The notes: generated by a model not told the origin, from the letters alone. DNA of 47,287 nucleotides from Bryobacterales bacterium (GCA_020854055.1 JADZGD010000063.1:1-47287), one strand, 5' to 3'; numbered from the stretch's first letter, positions 1-9,147 are shown. Translations and numbers: made by a program.

Positions 1-71
1 AACTGGCCCATCATCACTTCCGAGTCAACCAGATTTTTCGGACAGCCGAGCGATACAAAACCGATCTTCAA
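1..71 (-). CDS. rimO: RimO, ribosomal protein S12 methylthiotransferase (5' end only)
   Basis: Only the first 23 or so codons are in the window, read leftward from a TTG at 71-69. The translation starts (M)KIGFVSLGCPKNLVDSEVM, the conserved N-terminus of RimO. RimO is a radical-SAM enzyme that methylthiolates an aspartate of ribosomal protein S12. The Cys of LGCPKN is the first of three N-terminal (UPF0004/MTTase domain) iron-sulfur cysteines. The TTG is chosen because family members begin at this lysine-isoleucine and because a stop lies in frame a few codons upstream; the ribosome site (AGGTAG) is weak. MiaB is the close paralogue, but the CPKN-LVDSE pattern fits RimO better. Bases 72-176 separate it from the divergent glycoside hydrolase gene and hold no other gene I can see. 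Confidence 0.85.
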   Translation of the reverse strand, partial: MKIGFVSLGCPKNLVDSEVMMGQ

Positions 72-176
72 GATTGTTCTACCTGCGGGAAGGGGTCACC
101 ATCCAGAATAGCAAAGCCGTGAACACGACCCACCCGCCCAGGCACGACTGAGCGACGATACACTGGGTAGACTCAC

Positions 177-2879
177 ATGCCCATCAGCCGCCGTGAATGC
201 CTCGGCGCCCTGGCGCCACTCACCGTAGCGGGCGCTTCACGAGCGCTTCGACTGAGTAACGATGCATTGGAATTGGTGATTCAGCCGAAGTCCGGCCGCC
301 GGCTCCACAACCGCTTCACGGGCGAAACGGTGGAACTCACCGGCGAAGAGTTCACCCTCGACCTGGAGCCCGGCGGTGTGGTGCGAGCCTCATCGTTCGA
401 GGGCCGAGTGGAATCATCCGGAGGTGGCCGAATCGCGCTGCACCATCATGCAACCGGCGCTCCGGTTGCGGTTCGCGTTGTCTACTCGCTGGCGCCCGGC
501 AAGGCTTACCTGCGCAAACAGATCTCGGTACGAGCCGCACAGGGCGCCGCTCCCCGGCTTCGCCTGGCGGAGCTGGAAAACTGGGCCGGGGTGCGCCGCC
601 CATGGCGCTCCATGCGTGCCGATCAACTGGCCCGTGGCAGCCACCCCATTTATTGCGACACCTGGTGGGCCGGCGTCGAGTTCGTGGCCGCGGCCAACCA
701 CTATGATGAAACCGGCTTTGTGCTGGCAAGCCGCCCGGGGCTGGTGCGGTTGGATACTGAATGGCGTCCGCTGCACTCCACCATCATCGGTGTTGCACGC
801 CGGGGCGAGGCGCGCGGCCGGTTTCTGGACTACATCGAAGACATCCGCTCGAACCCGCCGCGCATGGTCACCTGCTACAACTCATGGTGGACTCTGCCCC
901 AGGTAGTGAAGCAGTCCGGCAACCTCACGCTCATTCGCGAACTGAAGGCCGGCCTGTTCGATCCCCATGGCGTTTTTTTCGACATCGTCACCACCGACAT
1001 GGGCTGGAGCGACCCGCGCAGTATCTGGAAGATCGATCGCGCCGCGCTCCCGAACGGGTTTGACGACATCCGGCCCATTGTTGAATCGGCCGGCGGTAAG
1101 CTCGGCCTCTGGATGTCGCCAAGCGAAGTCTATCCACCCGTCTGCGATTACGAGTGGGCGGCGAAAAGCGGTTACACGGTCATCCACGACCTCCGCCGCC
1201 GGCCTGGCATTTCACTGGCCGATCCGCGCTACCGCCGTGAGGCCGCCGCCCAACTGGCAACACTGATCCGTGAAGAAGGCATCGGCCACATCAAGTATGA
1301 CGGTTTCGTTGCGGAGGAGAAGATTCCCCATCACGGCCTGGCGCCGGGTGCCGATTCGATAGAACCACTGGCCGCCCACTCGCTCCAGTTGTTGCAAGCT
1401 TCCAAGCAGGCCAATGGCAGCCTGGTCACCGAACCGACATACCTCAACTCGCACGCCAACTATATCAGCCCGTGGATGCTGCGCTACTCCGATAGCGTCT
1501 GGGCCAACGCCGGCGGCGATTGCCCGCCCGGTCTCACTCCGGCTCCCATCTACCGCGAAGCGCAAACCAGCGCCCGCGAGTATTACATCTTCCGCGCGCT
1601 AGACGAAGTCTGGCTGCCGCAGAACGGCATACAACACTTCGACATCGTACACGTCGATGACCCGGAAGGGTTCGCCAACCACGCCGCCATGGCCTTTGCC
1701 CGCGGGCGTTTCTTCGTGCCTGCCTACATCAATCCACGCCTGATGGCGGCCGATGACTGGCGCGTGATGGCAGGGTTTATCCGCTGGGCCAGGGCAGACC
1801 AGGAGTTGCTGCGCAACACCGTGGAGATGCCGAGCCGCGTGGAACTGGGTGAACCCTACGCCTATGCCCACTGGCAGGGAGAGCGCGGCGTCATCGCGGT
1901 CCGCAACCCCTCGAACGAAAACCGCGCTTACGCGCTTGATCTGGCTCGCGCCGGCGCGCCTCATTCATTACGAAATGCGGTCTGCTATACCCAATATCCC
2001 TATCGCAGGGGCCTGGCTACCGGACTCGACGCCACCTCCACGCTGTCTGTCTCCCTGGCACCGTGGGAACTGCTGTACGTGGAAATTACACCCCTCGGTG
2101 CGTTGCGTGAACCGATCGCAATCGGCGCGCGGTGGTATCGCCACAGCTCGGGCGCGATGCTCGTAGCGGCCGCTGGCGGGAGCGCAAAACCCCGCCTGCT
2201 CCAACCGGGACTCGCCGAACGGGAGATTATCGCCGCGGCCGGCGGCCTTCAACCGGCGCGAGGCGAATTGCTTTCTTCCACTATCCGCGCGGCGCGCGAA
2301 TCCCGCTGGCTTAGCGCCTACTCGGAACGGCCGAATCCGGTGTCCTTCCGCTACCCGATCGATCCGGCATCGGACCAGATGCGCATCCTCCGTGAGAAAG
2401 CCATCCGTGATACCCCGCACCACACTACCGCTTCCACCGATTACGAGGTTCGTTGCCGGCTGGAGATACCGCCCGGCGCCGCCAGCGCCCAGGCGCTTCT
2501 GCTGCTCCAGTTTCCCGGCCGCTTTTTCCGCCAGTCCACCTGCGAAGCGGAACTCGACGGCAGGCCGGTGACACCTGAGCGCAGGGACTCCTTTCTCCAC
2601 ACCGGTTACTACGTCGCCAAGCCGGACAACGCCTGGAAAGACATGATCCCCAATGAGAGCGAGTGGTCCTGGTACATCTGCCCGGTGGCCGCGGGAAGTC
2701 ATCACCTGCGATTCCGGGGTATCGCGGCTCACAACAATCCAAAAGTCGGGCTCTGGCTTTGGACTACTGGAGAGCTCAAGCCAGAACCAGCCGGCGCGGG
2801 ATTACAATGCTCCGAACCCCAACTTCCCCAGGTGAACGAGTACCTGCAACGGGAAGGGCTTTGTTTGAAAGCGCCATAA
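177..2879 (+). CDS. Exported clan GH-D-like glycoside hydrolase (alpha-galactosidase-like)
   Basis: A 900-residue protein. It begins with a Tat-like export signal (SRRECLGAL, then a hydrophobic stretch ending AGASRA) and has an N-terminal beta-sandwich-like region to about residue 220. A TIM-barrel part follows at roughly 225-560. In the barrel, HIKYDGF (Asp near residue 375) matches the nucleophile strand of GH36/GH27-type enzymes, and GLWMSPSEVYPP resembles the neighbouring strand. The C-terminal 300 residues look like beta-sandwich domains. The likely role is retaining hydrolysis of alpha-galactosides or related glycosides in the periplasm or outside the cell. It stands alone on the plus strand, convergent with an SDR and an enolase-superfamily gene that could process the released sugar. 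The exact GH family and substrate are uncertain. Confidence 0.65.
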   Translation: MPISRRECLGALAPLTVAGASRALRLSNDALELVIQPKSGRRLHNRFTGETVELTGEEFTLDLEPGGVVRASSFEGRVESSGGGRIALHHHATGAPVAVRVVYSLAPGKAYLRKQISVRAAQGAAPRLRLAELENWAGVRRPWRSMRADQLARGSHPIYCDTWWAGVEFVAAANHYDETGFVLASRPGLVRLDTEWRPLHSTIIGVARRGEARGRFLDYIEDIRSNPPRMVTCYNSWWTLPQVVKQSGNLTLIRELKAGLFDPHGVFFDIVTTDMGWSDPRSIWKIDRAALPNGFDDIRPIVESAGGKLGLWMSPSEVYPPVCDYEWAAKSGYTVIHDLRRRPGISLADPRYRREAAAQLATLIREEGIGHIKYDGFVAEEKIPHHGLAPGADSIEPLAAHSLQLLQASKQANGSLVTEPTYLNSHANYISPWMLRYSDSVWANAGGDCPPGLTPAPIYREAQTSAREYYIFRALDEVWLPQNGIQHFDIVHVDDPEGFANHAAMAFARGRFFVPAYINPRLMAADDWRVMAGFIRWARADQELLRNTVEMPSRVELGEPYAYAHWQGERGVIAVRNPSNENRAYALDLARAGAPHSLRNAVCYTQYPYRRGLATGLDATSTLSVSLAPWELLYVEITPLGALREPIAIGARWYRHSSGAMLVAAAGGSAKPRLLQPGLAEREIIAAAGGLQPARGELLSSTIRAARESRWLSAYSERPNPVSFRYPIDPASDQMRILREKAIRDTPHHTTASTDYEVRCRLEIPPGAASAQALLLLQFPGRFFRQSTCEAELDGRPVTPERRDSFLHTGYYVAKPDNAWKDMIPNESEWSWYICPVAAGSHHLRFRGIAAHNNPKVGLWLWTTGELKPEPAGAGLQCSEPQLPQVNEYLQREGLCLKAP

Positions 2880-2907
2880 ACATGACGAATCGTGTCCCCC
2901 GCCACCT

Positions 2908-3687
2908 TCAGAAGCCGAAGTTGCGGCCCGCGGTCAAGCCCCCGTCCACCAGGTAACTGCTGCCGGTGACGAAGGCCGATTCGTCCGAAGCCAGGAACAG
3001 GGCACAGCAGGCGACATCTTCCGGCCTGCCGATGTGCCCCATCGGATAAGCGGCGATGATCTGATCGAGCGCATCGGGTTTGGAGTGCCACACCGCCAGC
3101 GAACTGTCCGTGCCGATGGTGCCGGGAAGGATCACGTTGCAACGGATGCCCCTGGTGCCATACTCGGCGGCCACCACCCGGGTCAGTGCCTGCACGCCAC
3201 CCTTTGCCGCCGAATAAGCGGTGAGGCCCACGCCGTAGATTCCATTCACGCTGGAGATGTTCACGATGGAGCCACCGCCCGAACGGAGCATCTCTCCGAT
3301 AACGGCCTTCGACATCAAAAAGACGCTCTTCAGGCTGCCGTCGATCACCGCATCCCAAACCGGTTCGGAAACACCGGTGATCGTGGTGTCGCCCTTCCAC
3401 GAGGCGGCGTTGTTCACCAGGATGTCAATACGGCCAAACTCTTCGATGGAGCGGATCACCAAGGCTTCCACATCCGCCGCGCGGCTGACATCGGCCTGGA
3501 GGAACAGGGCGCGGTCACCGGTATCGCCGATGCGCCGAACCGTTTCCCGGCCACCCTCGGCGTTGATATCGGCCACCACCACCGCCGCCCCGTTTACAGC
3601 AAACAGTTGCGCCGTCGCCCGCCCGATGCCTGAGCCCGCTCCGGTAACCAGGGCGATCTTGCCTTCCAGTCTCATTGCTGAAGCCAT
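2908..3687 (-). CDS. SDR-family NAD(P)-dependent oxidoreductase
   Basis: A classical short-chain dehydrogenase of 259 residues, the usual family length. It has the Rossmann glycine motif TGAGSGIG (residues 15-22), VVVADIN, where an acidic residue at the end of beta2 suggests NAD rather than NADP, the structural NNAA, the catalytic Ser in VNISSVNG, and YSAAKGG carrying the Tyr-Lys pair. FabG-like dehydrogenases of this kind oxidise sugar, polyol or hydroxy-acid substrates. It lies 12 bases after the enolase-superfamily gene on the same strand, so the pair is probably one transcript for sugar or sugar-acid catabolism. A second in-frame ATG at residue 5 (3675) is an equally plausible start. The substrate cannot be told from sequence. 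Confidence 0.9.
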   Translation of the reverse strand: MASAMRLEGKIALVTGAGSGIGRATAQLFAVNGAAVVVADINAEGGRETVRRIGDTGDRALFLQADVSRAADVEALVIRSIEEFGRIDILVNNAASWKGDTTITGVSEPVWDAVIDGSLKSVFLMSKAVIGEMLRSGGGSIVNISSVNGIYGVGLTAYSAAKGGVQALTRVVAAEYGTRGIRCNVILPGTIGTDSSLAVWHSKPDALDQIIAAYPMGHIGRPEDVACCALFLASDESAFVTGSSYLVDGGLTAGRNFGF

Positions 3688-3699
3688 ACACCCCCCCGC

Positions 3700-4815
3700 C
3701 TACGGCCGGAACTCCCGGACATCGATGGAGTAACGGCGGAGTGCCTGCTCATCCAGCTCAACTCCCAGGCCCGGCCCCTGAGGCACCCGAACAGACCCTT
3801 TTTCATATATCAGCGGCTCGCGAATCAGGTCGTCTTCCCGCAGAAAATTACCCACCATGTCACTGGGCAGAGTGCAGGCCGGCGCGGCGGCGCAGGCGTG
3901 CACATAGGAAGCGTCCAGTATGCCCAGATCGACTTCCGTTCCGTGCCACACCGGAATGCCGGCTATCCCGGCCATGGCGGCCGCGTTCCTGAAATCCCAG
4001 AGCCCGCCGCCCAGGTTGAGATAATCCACCGCATCCTGCCGGATGGCCAGGGCCACTTCTTCGATATGCTGGCCGTGAGCAGCGTAGGGCAGATGCACGT
4101 GAAGCGCGATGGGCACACCCGCGTACTCCCTCAGGTAACGGTAGCCGGCCAGGTTCCAGCGCGCCAGCGGATCCTCGAACATCACCCGGTAACCCTTCAG
4201 CGCGCCGGCGACACGCATGGCATTGGCCGGTATCTGGAAGCGCTGATTGGGGTCGAGCACCACCTCGAAATCCGCGCCACAGATTTCGGCAATGCGCTCC
4301 AGCCGCTCGCGGTGCGGGTCATCGAGCGCGCACTTCATCTTCAGACTGAAGAAGCCGCGCTCCAGTGCCTGGGCGGCGATTAGCGCCATATCGTCCGGTG
4401 TGCGGCGGCCGGTCCAGTAGCTCACCGCCACGCGATCGCGCACTGCGCCTCCCAAAAGAAACGATACCGGCACCCCCAGCAGCTTGCCCACCAGGTCGTG
4501 CACCGCCACCTCGAAGCCGTCATACTCGCGATCGCGGGGAAACGGCAGCGATTGCAGGTTCAACTCCAGCGGATTGCGGCCCACCAGCGCTCGCGCATTG
4601 CGCTCGATAGCTGCCTCGGAAACCTGGCGGTAGCTCTCGCCGATGCCGCACGCGCCGTCATCGCTCCACAGGCGGTAGATGTATTTCGGGTAATCGGAAA
4701 AGGAGTGGCCCTTCCAGTCGAACTGGTCGCAACTGTCCTCATAAATAGGGCTATGTACCGTCCCCGGCTTCATTGGCACCAGCACCGCGGTGCACTCGAT
4801 TCGATCGATTCGCAT
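3700..4815 (-). CDS. Enolase-superfamily (mandelate racemase/muconate lactonizing type) protein
   Basis: A 371-residue protein with the two-domain enolase-superfamily plan: an N-terminal capping domain to about residue 125, then a TIM barrel. The barrel shows the KxK motif (SLKMK), the first metal Asp (VVLDPNQ), the second metal Glu (MFEDP) and a late His (VWHGTEVDLGI). Such enzymes abstract the proton alpha to a carboxylate and usually dehydrate or racemise sugar acids. The third metal ligand is odd: where most members read PI..(D/G)E, this one reads PIALHVHL, so no Glu or Asp is present. It is immediately upstream of an SDR on the same strand, which fits an acid-sugar pathway. Whether it is an active dehydratase or a divergent member is uncertain. 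Confidence 0.85.
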   Translation of the reverse strand: MRIDRIECTAVLVPMKPGTVHSPIYEDSCDQFDWKGHSFSDYPKYIYRLWSDDGACGIGESYRQVSEAAIERNARALVGRNPLELNLQSLPFPRDREYDGFEVAVHDLVGKLLGVPVSFLLGGAVRDRVAVSYWTGRRTPDDMALIAAQALERGFFSLKMKCALDDPHRERLERIAEICGADFEVVLDPNQRFQIPANAMRVAGALKGYRVMFEDPLARWNLAGYRYLREYAGVPIALHVHLPYAAHGQHIEEVALAIRQDAVDYLNLGGGLWDFRNAAAMAGIAGIPVWHGTEVDLGILDASYVHACAAAPACTLPSDMVGNFLREDDLIREPLIYEKGSVRVPQGPGLGVELDEQALRRYSIDVREFRP

Positions 4816-4878
4816 GGTTAAGAGTCCCCTAACGGTGGATCCCCAACCAGCATAATCCGGCGGCGCCGGGCGGTGGGG

Positions 4879-5856
4879 TTACAGACTGACCTGCTGGCCG
4901 ATCTCGTGGAGCAAAATCCGGTCCGCGTGGCCGCCGCTCGAATCGTACAGCCGCTCGATCGGTTCCAGCCGGGGCTCCCGGCTGAGCCTGAAGGTCTGAT
5001 GATGGACGGGAAGAATACGCTCCGCTCCGGCTTCGTTAGCCATGCGCCAAGCCTGCTCCGGAGTACAGTGATAGTGGATCCAGGGATTGTAGGCGCCAAT
5101 CGGCATGATGGCCATGTCGATTGGATGCGAGTTGCGGACCGAGCGAAAAACCCGCGTATCCGCCGTATCCCCCGCAAACAGGATGCGGTAGCGCCCGGCC
5201 TCGATCACGTAGCCGTTGTATCCGCGATAGGTGTCCGAACGCAGGCGCGCGCCCCAGTGGTTGACGTGAATGGCATGCAACGTGAGCGGGCCGGCGCGGT
5301 GCTGCTGATCCCATCCAAGTTCGGTCACCCCGCGATAACGTGAGACACGCAGCAGGTCGGAAGTAGACCGGGCGGTCACCACCAGCGTGCGTTTGCTTTC
5401 CAGTGCGCGCAACGAAGGAACGTCCCAGTGATCCATGTGGGCGTGGGAAAGCAGGATCAGATCGATCGGAGGCAGTTGATCGAGGCCCAGCGCGGGCGCG
5501 ACCAGACGCTTGAGGCCCAATGTGACGGGGCCAAGCCCGATGCCGGCGCGATCGGACAGGACCGGGTCAGTCAGAACCATGAAACCGTCAATCTTCATCA
5601 ACACCGTGGTGTGGCCGATCCACGCGGCATGCACACCCCGATCGGGCCAGGCGGCTGGGTCAGGCTTCCATGCGGGCCGCGCAATCTCGCGGCTCCAATC
5701 GTTGAAATACTGTCGCCAGAAGCCCGGAGCGGCCCTGTAGACGCTGGCGCCGGCAGCCGCCAGCCCGGCGACCGTGAGACCTCCAATGACCCGCCGCCGG
5801 TTCAAAATGCCCTTACCCGGGGCGGGAATCTCGGTAACGGCGAAGTTACCAGGCAA
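4879..5856 (-). CDS. MBL-fold metallo-hydrolase with N-terminal membrane anchor (UlaG/NAPE-PLD-like)
   Basis: A 325-residue metallo-beta-lactamase-fold protein. The zinc motif HAHMDH is in LLSHAHMDHWDVP, followed by the bridging Asp in FAGDTADT and a late His in ILPVHHQTF. An N-terminal NRRR plus hydrophobic segment suggests Tat or signal-anchor export. I chose the TTG at 5856 because GGAGG lies 6 bases upstream of it, inside the end of the sulfite-oxidase-like gene. A longer ATG start at 5973 would overlap that gene by 128 bases. With the TTG the two genes overlap by 11 bases, as in a coupled operon. Relatives act on lactones, phosphodiesters or N-acyl phospholipids; the substrate here is unknown. 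Confidence 0.82.
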   Translation of the reverse strand: MPGNFAVTEIPAPGKGILNRRRVIGGLTVAGLAAAGASVYRAAPGFWRQYFNDWSREIARPAWKPDPAAWPDRGVHAAWIGHTTVLMKIDGFMVLTDPVLSDRAGIGLGPVTLGLKRLVAPALGLDQLPPIDLILLSHAHMDHWDVPSLRALESKRTLVVTARSTSDLLRVSRYRGVTELGWDQQHRAGPLTLHAIHVNHWGARLRSDTYRGYNGYVIEAGRYRILFAGDTADTRVFRSVRNSHPIDMAIMPIGAYNPWIHYHCTPEQAWRMANEAGAERILPVHHQTFRLSREPRLEPIERLYDSSGGHADRILLHEIGQQVSL

Positions 5857-6502
5857 AACGTTCCTCCTTCCAGGGGTCGCCGTGCATGTGATACCCGTTG
5901 CGCTCCCAGAAACCGGCCTTGCCGCCGGCCAGAAATTCAATCCGGGCCAGCCACTTGGCACTCTTCCATCCATAGAGCCGGGGGATGATCAGGCGCGCCG
6001 GACCGCCGTGCTCAAAGGGAATCGGCTCGCCATCGTGAAGCAGTGCGACCAGCGCATCTTCGGCAAGGAAATCTTCCAGCGCAAGGTTGGTGGTCCAACC
6101 GGAATCATAGCCGTATGCGAGCACATGGCTGGCTTCTTGGCGAAGCCCACCTGCTCGCCGGACAAGTTCGCGTGTCGAGACGCCTTCCCACAGGTTACCC
6201 AGGCGCGACCAGCGGGTAACGCAGTGAAAATCGGCAAACACTTCGGTCCGGGGCAGCCGTTCAAACTCCGGACGCGTCCATTCGGCGGGACGGGCCACCA
6301 AGCCGCCGACAACTAGTTGCCATTGGGCGGGATCTAACGCCGGTGGACCAAAGGCGTCCAGAACTGGCCACTTCCGTGTACGCGACTGGCCTGGCGGAAG
6401 CCGATTCGGTCGCCGCGTGTCCGCGCTGATGATCACAGGCGCCGCAAGGCCCTCAGGCCCGGGAATCTCTACTCCCTGCGGCTTGTCCAGATCAACCGCC
6501 AT
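5846..6502 (-). CDS. Sulfite-oxidase-like molybdopterin-dependent oxidoreductase
   Basis: A 218-residue protein covering just the molybdopterin-binding core of the sulfite oxidase/YedY (MsrP) family. The Cys that would coordinate molybdenum is in FADFHCVTRWSR, followed by the usual GYDSGWTTNL and ARLIIPRLYGWKSAKWL segments of the pterin pocket. There is no export signal, no heme domain and no dimerisation domain, so this is the short cytoplasmic type rather than exported MsrP or true sulfite oxidase. A GGAG lies 4 bases before the ATG. It is first in a two-gene unit with the MBL-fold hydrolase, which starts inside its 3' end. The physiological substrate is unknown. Confidence 0.9.
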   Translation of the reverse strand: MAVDLDKPQGVEIPGPEGLAAPVIISADTRRPNRLPPGQSRTRKWPVLDAFGPPALDPAQWQLVVGGLVARPAEWTRPEFERLPRTEVFADFHCVTRWSRLGNLWEGVSTRELVRRAGGLRQEASHVLAYGYDSGWTTNLALEDFLAEDALVALLHDGEPIPFEHGGPARLIIPRLYGWKSAKWLARIEFLAGGKAGFWERNGYHMHGDPWKEERFAW

Positions 6503-6685
6503 GAAGCTCCGGATAAATGTGAGACGGTTCCGGCATCGGCGTTGCAGTTACCCTCATCCGTGAGACGTTTCCTCGCGCCTTGATATCTCTTATTTTAGTA
6601 TGGATTCGCCTCCTCACCGGGCTCGCCGAAATTCTCCTAATGCGGAGGGCGCTTTTATCCTGCGTCAATTAACAAGCTGTTATGT

Positions 6686-6701
6686 TGGTCACTAATGACC
6701 A
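6686..6701. promoter_or_regulatory. Inverted repeat over the start codon of the metal-efflux operon
   Basis: TGGTCA-CTAA-TGACCA is a perfect 6-base inverted repeat with a 4-base spacer. It lies across the ATG of the outer-membrane channel gene (ATG at 6695-6697). It could be an operator or a small translational hairpin, or chance. No regulator gene for the operon is visible nearby. The rest of the 192-base gap (6503-6694) shows no promoter I would defend. Confidence 0.3.
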
Positions 6702-7933
6702 GCCTGCGCATTGGACCGGCGGCCGTGCCGCTCCTGCTCTTGTTCGCGGTGAGCCCGGAGGGATTCGCGCAGCAGCCGTTTTCCTTGCCTGCCGCGATCG
6801 AGATGGCGCGCGCATCGAATTCGTTGCTGCAGGCCGCCGACGGACGAACGGCAGAGGCCCGAGCCCTGGTGGATCAGGCGCGGCTCCGCCCCAATCCCCG
6901 CGGCTATCTGCAAACGGAGGCCTGGCGCGCGTGGGGTTCCCCTTCGTTCCAGCCCATGAAGGAAACCGACACCTACGCCTACCTCTCCATGCCGGTTGAA
7001 GTCGCTGGCAAGCGGGCGGCGCGTACCGAACTGGCTCGCCGGGCGGCCACGAAATCCCAGTTGCAACAGGAACTGGTGGAACGCCAGGTGATCGCGCGGA
7101 TCAAACAGTCCTATTGGGCGGCAGCCGGCGCGGAAAGGATTCTGCACGCGCAGCAGGAGAACGCAGCCAATTTCCGCCAGGTGATCGAGTATCACGAGCT
7201 GAGGGTGCGGGAAGGCGTCATGCCGGAGGCCGACCTACTGCGCGTGCGACTGGAAGGGGAGCGGCTGGAGATGGCCGCCAATTCGGCCGGACTCGAAGCC
7301 GAAAAGGCACGCATCGAACTGTTCCGCGCCATCGGAACCGAAGAGCATGACGTAAGGCTTACCGAACCGCTCGAACCGCCCTCAAGCACGCCGGTGGCCG
7401 ACGTAAAGCGGGCGCTCGAAGAGAGGACCGAAATGAAACTGGCCCTCCAGTCTCGCGAAGTGGCAGCGGCCAACATCACGGTACAGAAATCGTTGGCGCA
7501 TCCGGACGTGGAGATTCTCGGTGGCTACCTGCATATGGCGGGCCATTCCACCCTGCTCGGCGGAGCACAGTGGAATCTGCCGTTGTTTAACCGCAATCAG
7601 GGAAATATCGCTGCCGCACAGGCCTCAGCGCGGGTGTCCGAATCGGAAATCGCGGCAACGGCGGCGGTGATTCGGGCCGAAGTGAGGGCAGCCGGCGCAG
7701 ATGTCACGCTCCGGGCGCGCCAGATTTCCGGGACGCTCGAGCGCATGCGGCAACAGGCGGCGGAGTCGGCACGGATTGCCATGGCCGCCTATCGCGAAGG
7801 CGGCGTCGATCTGCTGCGGCTGCTCGACGCCGAACGTTTACGAATCGAGACAGAAACGTTGTACTACCGCACCTTGGCCGAATTCCGGCAAAGCGTCGTG
7901 GCGCTGGAGGCTGCCATGGGGGTCAGCCAATGA
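6695..7933 (+). CDS. Outer-membrane efflux channel of an RND system (TolC/CzcC family)
   Basis: A 412-residue protein with an N-terminal signal peptide (a hydrophobic stretch ending near VSPEGFAQQ). It has the two-fold repeated, Ala/Gln/Glu-rich coiled-coil pattern of outer-membrane efflux proteins; the repeats centre near residues 150-200 and 330-400. ARASNSLLQAADGRTAEARALVDQA is typical of the first repeat. It would form the trimeric outer-membrane duct for the pump encoded downstream. It is the first gene of a three-gene operon, and its stop overlaps the next ATG by four bases (ATGA). There is no good Shine-Dalgarno sequence before the ATG; an inverted repeat overlaps the start codon instead. 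Confidence 0.92.
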   Translation: MTSLRIGPAAVPLLLLFAVSPEGFAQQPFSLPAAIEMARASNSLLQAADGRTAEARALVDQARLRPNPRGYLQTEAWRAWGSPSFQPMKETDTYAYLSMPVEVAGKRAARTELARRAATKSQLQQELVERQVIARIKQSYWAAAGAERILHAQQENAANFRQVIEYHELRVREGVMPEADLLRVRLEGERLEMAANSAGLEAEKARIELFRAIGTEEHDVRLTEPLEPPSSTPVADVKRALEERTEMKLALQSREVAAANITVQKSLAHPDVEILGGYLHMAGHSTLLGGAQWNLPLFNRNQGNIAAAQASARVSESEIAATAAVIRAEVRAAGADVTLRARQISGTLERMRQQAAESARIAMAAYREGGVDLLRLLDAERLRIETETLYYRTLAEFRQSVVALEAAMGVSQ

Positions 7934-9147
7934 GAAACGCCTGGCTGGTTGTAGCGGTTGCCCTGCTGGCCGGCTGCGCTCGCAACGGCGCTCCGCCGGC
8001 GGCCGGCGAGACGAACTCCGCCGCCGCGGCGCCGGCGGCGTCGAATCTGGTGGTGCTGGCGTCCCAGGCGCAGAAAGACGCGGGCGTCGAAACGGAACCG
8101 GCCGTCACCCGCATTGTGCGCCAGACCGTGCGGGTGCCTGCGCGTCTGACGAATGACGAGAACCGGACGTGGCGCGTAGGCGCCATCACCGAGGGCCGCG
8201 TGGTTCAGGTACTGGCGGCGCCCGGTGATTTTGTTGCGGCCGGCCGGCCGCTCGCGAGAATTCACAGCCGGATCGTGCATGACTCCAGGGCTGAATTTCG
8301 TAATGCGCAGATCGAGTTGACCCGGGCAACGGAGAACTATCGATATACGCTCAAGACTCGCGACCGTGCCGCCCGGTTATACGGCCTGAAGGCCGGATCA
8401 CTGGAACAAAAGGAGCATTCCGAAGCCGATCTGGGCAATGCCGAAGCTGCATTGAATCGCGCAAAAAACGAGGTTGAGCGCAGCCGCCGCCATCTGGTGG
8501 AGTTTCTTGGGGTGGCTGAGGAGGACGGCGGCGGGGAACAACCCGGCATCGAAAGCGGCTCCCGGGACCTGATCCCGATACGGGCGCCCGCCTCAGGCAC
8601 CGTGCTAACGCGGAATATTACGCCGGGCGCGGTGGTGACCACATCGACCGATCTATTCGTACTGAGCGACCTTTCCTCCATTTGGGCAATCGCCGAAGTC
8701 AACCAGGATCATCTTCCGCGGTTGCGCGCCGGAATGCCGGTGTGGGTCTTCGTGCAGGCTTGGCCGGATGAGCCGTTCCAGGGAACGATCGGGCGCATTG
8801 GCGAAGAACTCGATGCCGCCACGCGCACCATCAAGGTGCGGGTAAATCTCACCAATCGCGGGGGCCGGTTGAAGCCCGAAATGTTCGCCACGGCGGAGCT
8901 TAGCCTCGGCGGCACCCCTCCGGCGGTTTTCGTTCCGGAAGAATCGGCTCAACAGGTACGCGGCCAGGAGGTAGTGTTCGTGAGGATCGGCGCCGACCGG
9001 TTCGAGGCGCGGCAGGTCGAGACAGGGCGCAAAGTGAATGGCGAACTGGAGATCCGCCGCGGCGTTCGCGCCGGAGAAATCGTCGCCACCAAGGGAGCCT
9101 TCATCCTGAAGTCCGAGTGCATGAAGGCCACCCTGGCGGGAGAATAG
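7930..9147 (+). CDS. RND efflux periplasmic adaptor (CzcB/CusB family), lipoprotein
   Basis: A 405-residue membrane-fusion protein. The N-terminus is a lipoprotein signal, LLAGC with Cys at residue 16, followed by an Ala-rich linker. The barrel-sandwich (lipoyl-like) half-motif EGRVVQVLAAPGDFVAAGRPLARIHS, the alpha-hairpin (about 110-190) and the second half GTVLTRNITPGAVVTT are in the right order. A beta-barrel domain and a membrane-proximal domain follow. It links the inner-membrane pump to the outer-membrane channel. It overlaps the channel gene by four bases and is three bases from the pump gene. There is no N-terminal Met-rich or His-rich metal-binding extension. Confidence 0.93.
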   Translation: MRNAWLVVAVALLAGCARNGAPPAAGETNSAAAAPAASNLVVLASQAQKDAGVETEPAVTRIVRQTVRVPARLTNDENRTWRVGAITEGRVVQVLAAPGDFVAAGRPLARIHSRIVHDSRAEFRNAQIELTRATENYRYTLKTRDRAARLYGLKAGSLEQKEHSEADLGNAEAALNRAKNEVERSRRHLVEFLGVAEEDGGGEQPGIESGSRDLIPIRAPASGTVLTRNITPGAVVTTSTDLFVLSDLSSIWAIAEVNQDHLPRLRAGMPVWVFVQAWPDEPFQGTIGRIGEELDAATRTIKVRVNLTNRGGRLKPEMFATAELSLGGTPPAVFVPEESAQQVRGQEVVFVRIGADRFEARQVETGRKVNGELEIRRGVRAGEIVATKGAFILKSECMKATLAGE

